From contig NC_081411.1 in the NCBI RefSeq assembly GCF_030272615.1, forward strand, positions 155,458,971 through 155,522,970: a stretch of 64,000 nt of DNA, written 5' to 3'. Positions 11,431 through 23,986 of the stretch are shown here, one piece after another; positions within the stretch are counted from its first letter, which is position 1; each line of letters opens with the position of its first letter. A program made the position numbers and the translations under genes. This stretch comes from Cryptomeria japonica (taxonomy: Eukaryota; Streptophyta; Pinopsida; Cupressales; Cupressaceae). The notes beneath the pieces were generated by a model. It was not told where the DNA came from and made no database searches. It was given only the letters and a program-made list of their open reading frames with translations.

Positions 11431-14400
11431 ATGTCCTTAGTGGAATCTATAGGAGACAACAACATGGTGACCAATGTAGAGTTGGACATGAAAGTGGATG
11501 ATCAGGAGGAGAATAGACTCCTGAAAGAGAAATTGATTGAATTGGAGAGCAAGCTTGGTGCAATAGAACCCGAGGCTGATGAAGTGTTGGTAAAGGTGAA
11601 AGGAGCAGAAGGGAAGGGTAAAGAAGTGTGAGAGATAGACAAGATACCTGAAATTGATCCTATCCTAGAGCAAGAACCTTTCTTGAAGGCATTGAAGGCC
11701 TTGAGTTGCAAATCACTAGAAGGATTGCCATTGTTCACTAGTAAGATGGAGGCAAAAGTGGTCCTAGAATCGATAGAAGGTATGGAGAACCACTTCGAAT
11801 GTGAAGGCATAACTGAAGCCCAGAGAATCAAGGTAGCCAAGTCAAGGATGAGAGGAGCTGCCCTCACATGGTGGCAATTTGTACAAGATGAGAGGAAGAA
11901 AATGGGCAAAGAACCCATCTCTTCTTGGAAAGGGATTCTAGTCAAAATCAAAGAAGTCTGTCTCCCTGATGACTATGAAGTGCAAATTCATAGGAAGAGG
12001 CAAAACTTAAGACAAAAGGATCTTGATGTCAGTAGCTATACGGAGGAGTTTCACAAACTTAGCCTTAGATCTCATGCGGTGGAAGAAGAGAGTCTCAAGT
12101 TTGCTATGTACCTAAATGGTCTATGGTGGAACATCCAAGAAGAAATCAATCTAATGAGCCCAAAAACAGTCCATCAAACATTTCAACTTGCCCTTAAGGT
12201 GGAGGAAAAACTAAAAAGAAGACATGACTCACGCAACAATAGGGGCAAAGGTAGAGGAAAAGATAATAGAGGTCATAGAGGAGGTTTTGGTGGAAGAAGT
12301 TCTAAACAAAGATCACAAGGAGAGTCTAAACTCACTGAGCAGCAAGATAGTGGAAGCAGTAGAGGAGGATTCAATAGAGGAAGGGGATCAAATAGTGGTT
12401 CCAGAGGAAGATCTAGTGGACAAGGTAGAGGTTCCTCATACTTTGCAACAATGAAGTGTTACCATTGTAACCAACTTGGTCATCCTGCATATAGGTGTAT
12501 AGAGAAGGGATCATCATCACACAGTGGTGAAAGAAGAGTGAGTTACCTCCAAGAAGAGTCTTCAAGCAGCAAGACTTCAAAGGTTGCCTTAGAGTCAGAA
12601 GTGGGTGACAACTTGATGATAAGGAGAACTTTGATCAAAGAACTGGTCAGAGAAGAGCGTAGCCAAAGAAGGTCCTTATTTAGGATCAAATGCAATATTA
12701 TGGACAAAGTGTGCAAAGTGATCATTGATTCAGGGTCTACAGACAACATTGTGTCAAAAGAGGCAGTGAGAAAGCTCAAATTGCAAAGGATACCTCACAA
12801 CAATCCTTATAGAATCACTTGGTTGAACAAAGGTCAACATGTTCTTGTTAATGAGCAAGCATGGGTGGATTTCACCATTGGAAGGTATAAGGACAAGGTC
12901 TTATGTGATGTCTTACCCATGGATGCATGCCATCTTCTTTTAGGAAGACCATGGCAATTTTATAGACAAGATATACATGATGGAGCCAAGAATGCATACT
13001 CATTCAAGAAAGATGGAGTCACATTCAAGATTCAGTCTATCCTTGAGGAAGGTGAAAACAGGGTAGCAGGTCCTAATGTTCTTTTGGTGAGTGAAAAACA
13101 GTTCTTAAAAACGCTTGAGGAAGGTGAAGGTATAGGGTTTGCACTTGTGATGAAGCCGAAAGAAGAAGACAAGAAAGAGCAGCAATATTTGCCATTAGAG
13201 GTGCAAGATTTTTTGAAGAAATTCAAAGGCATAGTAAGTGAAGGATAGTCAGCCACCTTAACTCCTAAAAGAACCATAAGCCATCAAATAGACTTGATTC
13301 CCAAAGCATCCTTGCCTAATAAGGCAGCCTACAAAATGACTCCTCAACAAAACATTGAAATTGCCAAGCAAATCCAAAGGCTCTTAGACCAAGGCCTAAT
13401 TAGAAAAAGTATTAGCCCTTGTGTTGTCCCTACCATGTTGGCACCAAAAAAGGGTGGTACTTGGAGATTGTGTACTGATTCTAGAGCCATAAATAGGATC
13501 ACCATCAGATATAGGTTCCTTATTCCTAGAATAGAAGACCTAACGGGTAGTTTAGGGGAAGCCAAGTACTTTACCAAGTTTGACCTTAAGAGTGGCTATC
13601 ATCAAATTAGGATTAAGGAGGGTGATGAATGGAAAATTGCATTCAAGACTACTGAGGGTCTTTATGAGTGGCTTGTAATGCCATTTGGCTTATCCAATGC
13701 TCCAAGCACCTTCATGAGACTCATGAATGAGGTGATGAAGGACTTCATAGGTAAATTTTTGGTAGTGTATCTTGATGATATTCTCATTTTTAGTAAAGAT
13801 AGGGCAGATCACATTAATCATTTGCAAGATGTACTACAAAGATTGTATGATGAAAAGCTAACCATGAATTTGGATAAGTGTGAGTTTGTCAAGTAGGAGT
13901 TGGTTTACCTTGGGTTTGTGTTGTCTCAAGCAAACCTCAAGATGGATCTAAGCAAGGTTGAAGCCATTGTAAATTGACCTACTCCTAAGACAACAACAGA
14001 GGTGAGAAGCTTCCATGGACTAGCTTAGTACTAAAAGAAGTTCATTAGGCAGTTCAGTGCTATATGTGCACCCATGTTAGACACCATTAGATGTGGAGTA
14101 AAGGAAAAGTTTCAGTGGGGTGAAGCAGCAAACAAAGGTTTTGAAACCTTAAAGGAGAAGATAGCTACCCAACCAGTACTGGTGTTGACCAGTTTTGAGA
14201 AACTTTTCATTGTAGAATGTGATGTAAGCAATGTTGTAGTAGGTGTTTTCCTAAGCCAAGAAGAAAGACTAGTAGCTTTCCATAGTGAGAAGCTAAGTGA
14301 TGCCAAGAAGAAATACTCTTCATATGATCTTGAGTTGTATGCTTTAGTGCAAGCATTGAGGAAATGGAGACACTATCTCCTCCCTAAGGAATTTGTGGTC

Positions 14401-15783
14401 TACATGGACAACCAAGCCTTGAGTTTCCTAAACTCACAAGATAAAATCACTCATAAACACATAAAATGGGTGGAGTATATGTAGGCCTATGCATTCACCA
14501 TTAAGCACAAGAAAGGGCAATTAAACCAGGCAGCTCATGCATTGAGTAGAAGACTTTTGACAGTCCAAGAAATCCAATTGAGAAGCATAGGTGTGGACAG
14601 TTTTAGAGACTTGTACCCAGAGGATGAAGACTTCTCAAGTGCCTACAAGGTGTGTAAGGAGTACCAAAATTACTTCCATAGTGAGTATTTTGATTTCAAT
14701 TTGCAAGATGGACTATTGTTCAAAGGTGGGTAGCTTTGTGTTCCTAGAGGCTCAATGAGAGAAAACCTTATTCAAGAGAAGCATAATGGCAGCCTTAGTG
14801 GACATTTTGGAGTCAATAAGACTCAAGAGTTGGTTCAAAGATACTATTATTGGCCAAAGATGAATCAAGATGTGAAGAAACATGTGGAGACTTGCATAGT
14901 TTGCCAAAAATCCAAGGGTATTTCAACAAATGTTGGTTTATACCAACCTCTTCCCATACCAAATAGGCCTTGGGAATGCATTAGCATGGACTTTGTAGTA
15001 GGCTTGCCAAGGACAAAATAGGGATATGACAGCATTTATGTGATTGTGGACAGATTTAGCAAAATGGCTCACTTTGTTCCTTGCAAGACTACTCATGATG
15101 CATGCCAAATTTCTCAATTGTTCTTCAAAGAGGTAGTGAGGATACATGATTTACCCATGAGTATTATTTTAGATAGGGACTCAAATTTTATGAGTCATTT
15201 TTGGAAGACACTATGGCAGAATCTTGGCACCAACCTCTCTTTTGGGTCAGCCTACCATACTCAAACAGATGGGCAGACCGAAGTGGTGAATAGGAGCTTG
15301 GGAAACTTGTTAAGGTGCCTTATTAAGGAATATGGACAAACATGGGATCAATTACTCTCACAAGGTGAATATGCATACAATGACACCATAAATAGGACTA
15401 CTGTCAAGAGCCCTTTTGAAGTGGTCTATGGGGTGCACCTAAGAGGTATTTTGGAGTTGAGAGACTTAGGAAGTGCAGCAACAAGAAGTGGATATACAGA
15501 GGACTTTTCTCAATCAATGAAGGAAGTCCATGATTTAGTTAGACAAGAATTGATGGAGAACATAAACAAGCTCAAGCAAAAAGTTGATGAAAAGAGGAAG
15601 AACCTCCAATTTCAAGTAGGAGATCTTGTCATGGTACACTTGAATAAAGCAAGGCTATAGCAAGGAGTGCCAAATAAGTTACAAATGAGGAGGATAGGTC
15701 CATGTGCAAATCTAGCCAAGTATGGATAAAATTCCTACAAGGTGGATCTACCTAGTGACATAGGTTTGTCACTGGTTTTCAAT
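11431..15783 (+). pseudogene. Gypsy-A gag-pol, one frame with about ten stops
   Basis: All recognisable domains lie in one frame with no frameshift. They are: a gag N-terminal coiled coil (LLKEKLIELESKL), retrotransposon gag domain (RGAALTWWQFVQ), a Gly/Arg/Ser-rich linker, zinc knuckle CYHCNQLGHPAYRC (12457-12498), protease IIDSGSTDNIVS (DSG at 12727-12735), RT with MPFGLSNAPSTF and YLDD at 13768-13779, RNase H, integrase zinc domain (HFGVNKT to CIVCQKSK), core (SMDFVVGLP, LDRDSNFMSHFW, TDGQTEVVNRSL) and a C-terminal GDLVMVHLNK. Stops near 11629, 13246, 13894, 13978, 14024, 14030, 14482, 14731, 15019, 15658 and 15726 are mostly TAG or TGA. Such codons arise from CAG, TGG or CGA by C-to-T or G-to-A change. 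Confidence 0.9.
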
Positions 15784-15821
15784 ATACAAGGGACCAAAAA
15801 GTGCAAAAGTGCAAAGTTGCA

Positions 15822-15843
15822 AAAAGTTGTCATGACAACTTTT
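15822..15843. promoter_or_regulatory. Palindrome in gypsy LTR upstream of TATA
   Basis: A perfect 22-bp inverted repeat centred on GTTGTCATGACAAC. The 5' copy at 11341-11362 has one mismatch. Gypsy-B LTRs hold the same arms around a short loop (29567-29595 and 54966-54992). TTGAC is the core bound by plant WRKY factors, so a regulatory role is possible but inferred. Confidence 0.5.
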
Positions 15844-15913
15844 GTCCTGAAATTGGTTAGTGATGGAGTTAGGGATTTCCCAATGCCATGGAAGGACTCC
15901 ACACATGGGAAAG

Positions 15914-15922
15914 CTATATAAA
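15914..15922 (+). promoter_or_regulatory. Gypsy-A LTR TATA box
   Basis: ctatataaa lies about 70 bases after the palindrome, with a pyrimidine-rich start region after it (ccctctctttcatg). The equivalent in Gypsy-B is tatataaat near 55054. Confidence 0.6.
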
Positions 15923-17050
15923 CCCTCTCTTTCATGTTTACCAAGGTTGGTGAAGTGTGTTTTGTAAGTCTAACAACTGAAACTACTCATTTTCAGTCTT
16001 GTGGACAACATTTTGGATTGTTTTACTAAATTTTGCAAATGAATATGGATTGAATCCATTGATCTACCAATGTATTGAGTTACTCTTGTGTTTTTTTGTA
16101 CTTTTGGCTCATTTTAGAGATTTTTAGATACTGTACATAGGTGTTTTCTTGTTCAAGTTTGTAAACAACCAATTTTGGCTTGTAATTAGCAATTTTCTTG
16201 TAAATATGGTTGCCCCATGAACTCCACACATTCTGCCATCACGGATTGTTAGAACATGATGGGAAACCCTCTTTATAGTGTACATATGCAGGTTCAATTT
16301 TTGGAGAAGTGTTTAAACATGACTGCCTCCTTATGCTAGGCGAGTCCAGGAGCAACCCGGCTAGAGAAAATAAGGTGAAAAAGTGGTGTAAAATGTAGGG
16401 GTGAGTGCAAGATCACTATTTCAAAGTTTGGAGGGGTTCATGGAGTTGGGGAAGACTTTTCCATGCATGGAGAAGCTTTGACAAATCCTTTTGATAGAAA
16501 AACCCCAATTTGTTCATTCACTGCCGGTTAAAGGCCTTGTAAACCCTTCAAAACCCTCATTTTGGGGTTCATACATTGTACAGTGAAACCAAGGGCCAAA
16601 ACCATAAAAATCCTTGAGGGATAGGTGTATCTTTGAATAAAATGCAAACTTATTTGGGGGTCCTTTGAATCATTTTCACCCAAGCCCTAGAAAACCGGAT
16701 TTGGAGGCCTAATTAGGCCTAATTCCTTGTAGCCCTTTTCTAGGCAAGAATTTGAGATCGGTAAGAAACCTATTGGTTGCAAGACACTAATGGACTTAAA
16801 ATGCATAAAAAATATGTTATTAGACACCTCCACACCTCTGCAACATCTCACAATGATAGGAGGTCATTTTGACAACTTGAAGCCAAGAAGCCATAATTGA
16901 GTACCTGAGAAGAATAGTGACTTGGTAGGATTCCTAGTCAAGACACTTGAAGCAAACACCATAGAAAGAATAAGAATCAAGACCTAGAAGATATTGAGAA
17001 GGACTTGAAGGTCTAGAGAGAAACTAGGCCTAGTGAGTTGGTGCAATTGG

Positions 17051-18664
17051 GCAAACTAGATAAACCCCATCATAAATGTTTCTTATAAGATCTTGGCAAA
17101 AGTGATTTCTCTGAGATTGGAAAGAATTCTACCTAGGATTATTTGTCCAACTCAGACTAGTTTTGTTAAAGGCAGGTATATCTTGGAAAATCTGGTAACT
17201 TGTTGGGAAGCTTTAAGTTGGTCCAAACACTCTAGGCAATAGAGTTCCATGCTACTCATCGACTTTCAAAGAGCCTATGATAAGATAGAGTGGGATTTTA
17301 TCCTCCAAATGCTTAAATCATTAGGTTTTCCTAGATCATTCTGTAAGATTATCAAGACTCTTCTCTCTTATGCTAATTCCATGGTTGAAGTTATTGGATT
17401 AAGATCTGAAAGCGTCCTACTCTCTAGGTCTATTAGACAAGGGTGTCCCCTGGCACTTTCTCTCTATGTTCTTGTTGGTGATGCTCTTTCCTACCTTTTG
17501 AATAATAATGAAGTTTCTCCCAGGGTCAAAGGTATCAATCTCCCTAATGGGGATGAAGTAAGAAGCATTCAATTTGTTGATGACACAACAGTTTTGATGC
17601 AAATGGAAGAAGGTAATCTATCGGCCCTGTTGGTGAACCTAGATATATTCTGCCATGCTTCTAGAAGCAAAATATCATTACATAAATATTATATCCTAGG
17701 ATGGGAGGAAGCTCCACCGAGATGGCTTTGTAAATTCCCTCTCAAATGGGAAGGTCCAAATCAAATTGTGAAGTACCTTGGCATTCCCTTCTTTGTTGTC
17801 TCTAATTTGAAAGAAATGTGGGAGTGGATTAGAAACAAGACTGATAAGAAGTTACCTAAATGGAATAAAAAAATTATGTCCTTGGCAGGAAGATTCTAGG
17901 TATGCCAAAAGATTATGTCTTCATATAACATTTGCTACTCCTCAGCCTGGCTCTTTTGCAACTATCAATTTAACTATATCCAGAAACAAATTATAAATTT
18001 TTTTTGGTCTAATGGGAAAGGTAGCAGGAAGCAACATGTTGTTAAATGGGAATGGTGTATTATAAAGAAACAAAAGGGCGGTACGGGGCCCAAAGACCTG
18101 AGGTTGCAAGGTATTGCTCTAGCATCCAAATGGATTTTTAGGGCCATGGATGGCAATGAGCCTTGGAAGGTTTTTATTAGACACAATATTTCCCGATTAG
18201 TTCCAAAGAGAGCTAGAAAATGGAAGAATCTTCCTTTAGGTGACTTGTTGGCTATGAATTTCAAGTGGCTCCATCTAGGTTTGAGTTATTCAAGCCACTA
18301 TGGAAAGCCTGGGAAGATATAAAGAATTTAATTAGACCATCTGCTAATTTAGATTCTATCACAAGGGATAAATCCATCTGGTGGAATTTGAAGCATAAAG
18401 GTAAACCTCTTGCTATATTGCAAGGCTTCTCTGCCCTCAATTGGCATAACCGAGGCATCAGGGTATTGGATTATATTATTCAGAATTAAAAATTTCTCTC
18501 TTGGAAGGAGCTCTCCATCAAATTTGGTTACTGTTGTCCTCAGATTAGATGAAGGCAAATTTGATCAATGGATCAAGGATGGCTCTACAATTGTTTATTT
18601 GAAGGAATTATCTGATGGTTGTAAATGGGACCGGGTTGGTAGCAACAATATAGTGTTTGAATAG
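17051..18664 (+). pseudogene. LINE-1 ORF2, part 3: reverse transcriptase palm and C-terminus
   Basis: This continues the RT: YKILAKVISLRL, QTSFVKGRYILEN, then motif A LLIDFQRAYDKIEW (17252-17293), motif B SIRQGCPLALSLYV and the catalytic FVDD at 17573-17584. The usual YADD or FADD has become FVDD, which keeps both Asp residues. Downstream KYLGIPF, LPKWNKKIMSLAGR, and a C-terminal region (FFWSNGKGSRK to KWIFRAMDGNEPW) are typical of plant L1 ORF2. There is a stop at 17897 and again at 18320, and the frame shifts after about 18290. The terminal Cys/His region is not clear. Confidence 0.85.
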
Positions 18665-19049
18665 GCCCTATTGAGGTTCATGCACCAGCTGGAACAAAGA
18701 CAAGCTAGGATGGATGTTGTTCGTGGAGAAGAAGAATGAACTCGTACCTTGAATGCACACCCTCATGTAGAATAGATTGTTAATGGTCTAATTGAAGTCT
18801 GGATGGAAAAGGACCATGGATGGACTGCATGGGTTCCCCTAGATGGGAAGAACAAATTACTTGATACAGCCACATCATTTCATTGTCTATGTGGTGTAGT
18901 TCTTTATTGTTTTTGTTCTATGTTACTCCTATGTTTTGTAAGTAAGTGGGTATGATGTATTTATGTAAGTTTTAATTCATCCCTTACTGATTAGACTCGT
19001 GAACTAATGCAGTGAAGATGTAATTTTGATACTTTATATTTAATCCAAA
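18665..19049 (+). other. LINE-1 3' untranslated region
   Basis: Sequence between the last readable ORF2 codons and the right TSD. It ends actttatatttaatccaaaa, a short A tail. No separate feature is visible in it. Confidence 0.6.
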
Positions 19050-19067
19050 AATATTATTTAAGAAACG
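19050..19067. repeat. Right target-site duplication of LINE-1
   Basis: Exact copy of 1342-1359 (aatattatttaagaaacg). Confidence 0.9.
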
Positions 19068-20239
19068 TATTATTATATACCATTAATATGAAGATAGTAT
19101 TATATATTTTTAAGCTAATATTATAAAGTAACATATTTTAGTACTTATAATAATATGTAACAAGTTCATAATAGTTTATACTCCTTAAAATTATTAATAT
19201 TACACATTAGTGAAAGAGGGTTGGTCATAATTGATAACAATACTAGGTTTTGATGGTGGTTTCTAAATAAAATTGGATTTCTAAATAATGATTTGTACTT
19301 TCTTAGGTTACTTCTAGTGTGTTTGCTCATAAAAAGCTATTTTCTGTCGCATGCTAAAGCTTGTATGAAATTCACACACACACATAAGAGATAGAGAAGT
19401 GGATTTCTAAGTAGTGACTCTTGGTCTTCAATAGGTCTAATTTCTACTCATAAGGAGCTTGTATTTGTCTCATATTGATGCATGCACACACACATACATG
19501 AACACTTATTTATTATATTTCCTTACAATAACATTTAAATAGTATTATACAGATTATACTATTGGCAATATATTATTTAACAATATGCTATATAGTAAAT
19601 TATCATATTATAATATTACAATTTGATTCTTAATAATTTAGTATATTATACTTTTTAAATAATTTAATATATTTTTAATAGATTGATTATTAAATAATTT
19701 TTAATATTTGATGTAATATATTATAATAAATCATATATAATATTAATATTAATATATATTATTTTATAATACTTGGTATAGAAATACGTATTAATTTAAA
19801 ATAATTTTAACTAGTCACATATATTTTAATATTAATTTAGAACCTTTCTTTTAGCTATAACAATTAATTGAAGATTATATTGAATGTTTTTGAAAATTCA
19901 TATTTTTTTGCAAGCAACATCTAAACTTTTAGACTAATGATATTTATAATAAATAATTTTAAAACATTTAAAGGTTAAAAATTTTGCATCTCTACTTTTC
20001 AAAATATAAATATGCCTTGAATAGGGAAAAAATATTGATTTCTCATTCATTATCAAAATAATTATTAATAACTAATTAACCATTAGTATAAAGACAAGAA
20101 CTAACAAGAATGATACCATTAATTGTTATTTTAAGTCAGAATGATTCATTTTAACATTCTATTTAGTATCATCGTGTTAGGCTATAGTGTCTACCTTGCT
20201 AACTGTTCTCATATGAAAGATTCTTTGATCCATAACCTC
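19068..20239. other. AT-rich stretch, no recognised feature
   Basis: Very AT-rich sequence with short runs of CA repeats (19374-19384, 19485-19495). No reading frame of interest, no LTR ends and no RNA gene seen. Before the LINE inserted, it was the upstream continuation of the F-box gene flank. Confidence 0.5.
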
Positions 20240-20540
20240 ATCATGGATATTCCTAATATGCCCTCCCTGTAGAACACCCAACCTGACACCTCTGTGGGGA
20301 ATGAATCAATAAACTCCCCTTTCAAGGGTCCCTTTATAGACCAACTCAAGAAGATCCCTAGGGGCTCTCCAACTCCTGTGATCAAATGTCTTCCCTATGC
20401 TTCTATGATCCCATAGGTGATACTTTTAAGGGAGGTTCTAGACTGCATTATGTACTTCAAAACAAATTCTCTTATTTGTCATATCAATCGTCTTTGGCTA
20501 TCTCTTCCGACACTCCACTCCTAGATCTTAACCCACTAGA
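20240..20540 (+). pseudogene. LINE-G ORF1 remnant, left part
   Basis: A broken plus-strand frame reads SLICHINRLWLSLPTLHS at about 20469-20522, then stops. This resembles the N-terminal part of another plant L1 ORF1 family (DUF4283 region). The match is weak here and rests largely on continuity with 58436-58985 once the solo LTR F is removed. Upstream phrases such as KKIPRGSPTPVIKCLPYAS fit a linker region. The family differs from LINE-1. Confidence 0.42.
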
Positions 20541-23500
20541 TGTAACGCCCCACTAGAGAACCCTGGGGCAAAGGACAACACAACTAACTAACCAACCTCA
20601 AGGAGATAATTTTTTTTTTCTAAAGAGATGCATTAACTCATTAAACTATGATAATGAATAACATAATATTTAAGATGAGAACAACTTATCTAAGCACAAG
20701 ACGAAAAAAATTAAAACAATAACACCCGTATCTTCTAAGGTCACCTAACATCTCTATAAGGCAACACTAACACTTACTAAGGCATAAGAAGCAAATCTAA
20801 AGTAACCATTACGTAACATAATTCTTAAATATAAATAGGCGAGTCTTAACATAGAAATGATACCATAGAAGAACTAAAAAAAATGATTACCCTAGAAACT
20901 AGGTTCATTTTAAATCCCAAATCTAAATGTTCGTAAGATTACTTTCAACATTATCGTATAACTATAGCAATTGAACTTAGATAAATGAAACTATTCTCAT
21001 CAAATATCATTTTATGCATTACAACTAACATTTGCTTACTAACAACCTAATCATTCATAAGCAATAGATGGCACCAACACCATACTATGTAAAGTGACAA
21101 AACAACCATATTGTTAACACCATTACATTAAATTTAAATTACATATTCCTCTCAATGAGAGTGTTCATATAACATAATGAATATAAATGGAAATATGTTT
21201 TAGATACATGAATGAAACATTACATAAGAGAATACAAGTTGCATCCTAATTCCAAAGCACTTGTAACTGAAGAATTGACATAGTCCATCCATGAAGATCA
21301 CGAAGATATCACCAAAATTTCCAATGGAAGAAAGCATCAACCACCCAACCATGTGGAGCCCTAAGGACCACCCCTCATTCTTTGGAGAACGACATAAGGC
21401 CCCACACACCAAACATACCACTAAGGCTAACACTAACACAACCATTAAAATTCAATGAATACATGAATGCAACAACCACAAGGACTAAAATAAAACATAA
21501 CATAGACTACCAAAGGCTTCTGCACAACACTGCATAGGATAGGATACCAGGCTACAACTACGGAAGAGTGTCATCACATGGAATCAACATGAGTTATCTG
21601 GGCACTCCAACCCTCTCCAAAATCCAGACCCCATCCCCCAATTGACTGCACATGTGGAACCAAAAAATCCTTCCATGGAGGCAAGGAAGTTCTATTTTCC
21701 ATGTAGGCCTTCCCAATCTCAACTTGAGTCTAAAGGAGAACTCCAAGTCATGAGATATCATCCTCTATATATGCAAGAACATAAGGCATAAATGGGGCAC
21801 CATCAATTATCTTATTAATGTGTGTATTCTACCCTCCCCTTAATTCATTTAATTTAATGTTGTTAATTGATTAAAGAAAATTTCCAATAGGATCTCCTGG
21901 TAGCAACTTAGCACCCCAACACCCACTTGGAAGGCACTCTCCCTAACTTGCACCTAGACACTAACAACCTATGGGTAAAAAAAAAAGGATAACAACAACT
22001 TCCTACATATTTGAGGCACATCTAATGATTCATCACAATCTATCTCATAGATAAAGATCTCATAAATTAAGATATGACTTCCATAATACCCCAATCAAGA
22101 AACGGGTCAGGTCTTGAATCCACTGATTCATAATCATCAAGCATGGAATTGGGACTATGATCACCAATCCAAATCTATGTATCTATACATGAATCGGACC
22201 TTACAAACAATATCTCATAAGGACCATATGTCTCACATCACATGACATCAAAATTTGAACCAGAGCCTAACTAACATGAAATGAAAGCATATGGGATCAT
22301 ACATTACATCTCGTAGCTCATATCATAATGAAAATAATAACACCATCTAATCCATATATGATAATCCAATCTACATATCCCTCTCTTGATCAAATACACT
22401 CATGGCATCAATATGAATGCAAAATAAGTAAGCCCTAATTACCAAATACGTAGAATGAAAGGAAAACACATGGATCCAACCCAAAAAGATCAATCACCAT
22501 GTGGTAAATACATAAAAAAAATTGTAGACTCAAAAAAAAATTGTGGACTAACATGGAATTACATGAGTCTAAAAACCAATCCAGGAAGCCAAATAGGGTT
22601 TTTAGATCAAAATTCCCAAAAAATGGAACTGAAAACTACCTGGATGACTTTGGGCTCATAAAACAACCATGAGACCATGTCAAAAAATATAAAATAACTG
22701 AAACCCATTTGAGAGGGATAAATTCCCTTTCCATAAATTCCTTTATAAAACTCCCAAAACAAATAATAAATCTTCACAAGGCCAGACTCTAAAAATAGTA
22801 TAGAAAAACACTACATAGAGAACACATAGTTCATTTTTCAATAATTCCAACCTAGAAGTAGAAGAAAATGGACAAGAAAGATGGAAGGTCAAAACCTGCA
22901 CACTCAACTCTACATGAACATCAGTTTCAGCAAATTAAGAAATAAATTAGGCAATAAAAATAATAACAACCAATCTCCAACAAACCACACAAAACCCTCT
23001 TCCAAATCTTCACAAAAACTCTCACCAAACCCCTTTAATTCAATGCAAATATTGTTCTCCAATGTCACAGCCATATCTCCTCTCCAACTCCCAATTTTTC
23101 CATTCATTATTCAAGAATTCTCTAGCATCCATACATAGTAAAAACATGTTATTTGAGCAAAAATATCATTTCCAAAAATGAGAATTGGTGTTTGTATGGG
23201 ACACAACCAATCTCCACAACCAATCACAACTAAACATTAAATTATATAAACCAAAACTCATAGATAATAAACATATAACACGATATCCTACCAAATATTG
23301 TTTTTATGCCACTAAATATTTAATGCCACCAATAAAAGATAATAATATATCATATAATATCCACCTAAAAAATAGGATTGAAAATAGGGAACACAAATAT
23401 TTATAAATTATTCAACACCACTTAATAAAAATACACACATAATAATTACCAAAGATATTGTTATTATTATATTTACATCTTATCTTATATAAATAATATT

Positions 23501-23986
23501 TAATTTATTTAATAAATCAATATTAATAATAATTAACTTAATATCATAATAAATATTAAATAAATTAAATAAATAAACATAGAATAAAAGGAAAATAAAA
23601 CACAACTATTCACATATTAAATGTAAAGGGTGACATTATAATAATTGCACCCAAACTTATAAAACAAACATTTAATTTATAAATTAATATTAATAATATT
23701 TATTCATATGCTAAAATAAATCATTAATAATTTAAATAAAATAGAATAGAATTAAAGGGATAAAGCACAATTACTCGCATAGCCAACCATAAGACCACAT
23801 AACCAACATGAAGATTAAACCAAAGGCAAAGCAATCAAGACAAGGGTCAAAACCAAGACACGGACTAGGGTTAGGTTTGGTAGGGCCTTAGTGTCAACTC
23901 CGATCAACTACCATTGGGAAAGGAGGCATGCTTAAACCTGTGGGACCGGGTGGACTCGATGTCTAGTACCTATACTCCTACACAAC
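20541..23986 (-). repeat. F solo LTR, left arm
   Basis: AT-rich, non-coding sequence between TGTAACGCCC and the start of element C. Small frames in it carry no known motif. The last bases, acaac (23982-23986), should be C's target site, but the copy on the other side cannot be found. Confidence 0.65.

Larger units (their letters stand above)
11000..17045 (+). mobile_element. Gypsy-A: Ty3/gypsy element with deletions in both LTRs
   Basis: The TSD attgg at 10995-10999 and 17046-17050 and the TG...CA ends fix the borders. The internal order is gag, protease, RT, RNase H, integrase, which is Ty3/gypsy. The 5' LTR keeps only its first ~393 bases. The 3' LTR lacks that part and keeps only the rest (15790-17045), together with loss of the polypurine tract. 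The two pieces share only the segment around 11315-11392 and 15793-15870. A full LTR would have been about 1.5 kb, like that of related Gypsy-B. Confidence 0.87.
15790..17045 (+). repeat. Gypsy-A 3' LTR, 5'-truncated
   Basis: Holds the LTR parts missing from the 5' copy: a perfect palindrome at 15822-15843, a TATA box, a long leader and the terminus agttggtgca. A deletion joins it to the integrase C-terminus at about 15783-15790. Related Gypsy-B has a few hundred more bases, a polypurine tract and the LTR start in that place. Confidence 0.78.
1360..19049 (+). mobile_element. LINE-1: L1-type non-LTR retrotransposon, split by two LTR elements
   Basis: The element lies between the exact 18-bp repeats at 1342-1359 and 19050-19067 and ends in a short A run (ccaaaa). 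Removing the two LTR elements (4750-10763 and 11000-17045, each with one 5-bp TSD copy) leaves about 5.6 kb in plant L1 order: short 5' leader, ORF1 with a nucleic-acid-binding region and zinc knuckle, then ORF2 with AP-type endonuclease and reverse transcriptase. The element is dead, with stops and frameshifts in both ORFs. It is likely full length or close to it, since the leader is retained and the reading order is complete. Confidence 0.88.

Noticed and set aside
17417-18558. Minus-strand frames across the LINE reverse transcriptase
   Set aside because: Antisense shadows of the plus-strand RT, which has the catalytic motifs.
22881-23138. 85-codon frame in the F solo LTR
   Set aside because: Composition-driven, no motif, no similar frame in the related E LTR noticed.
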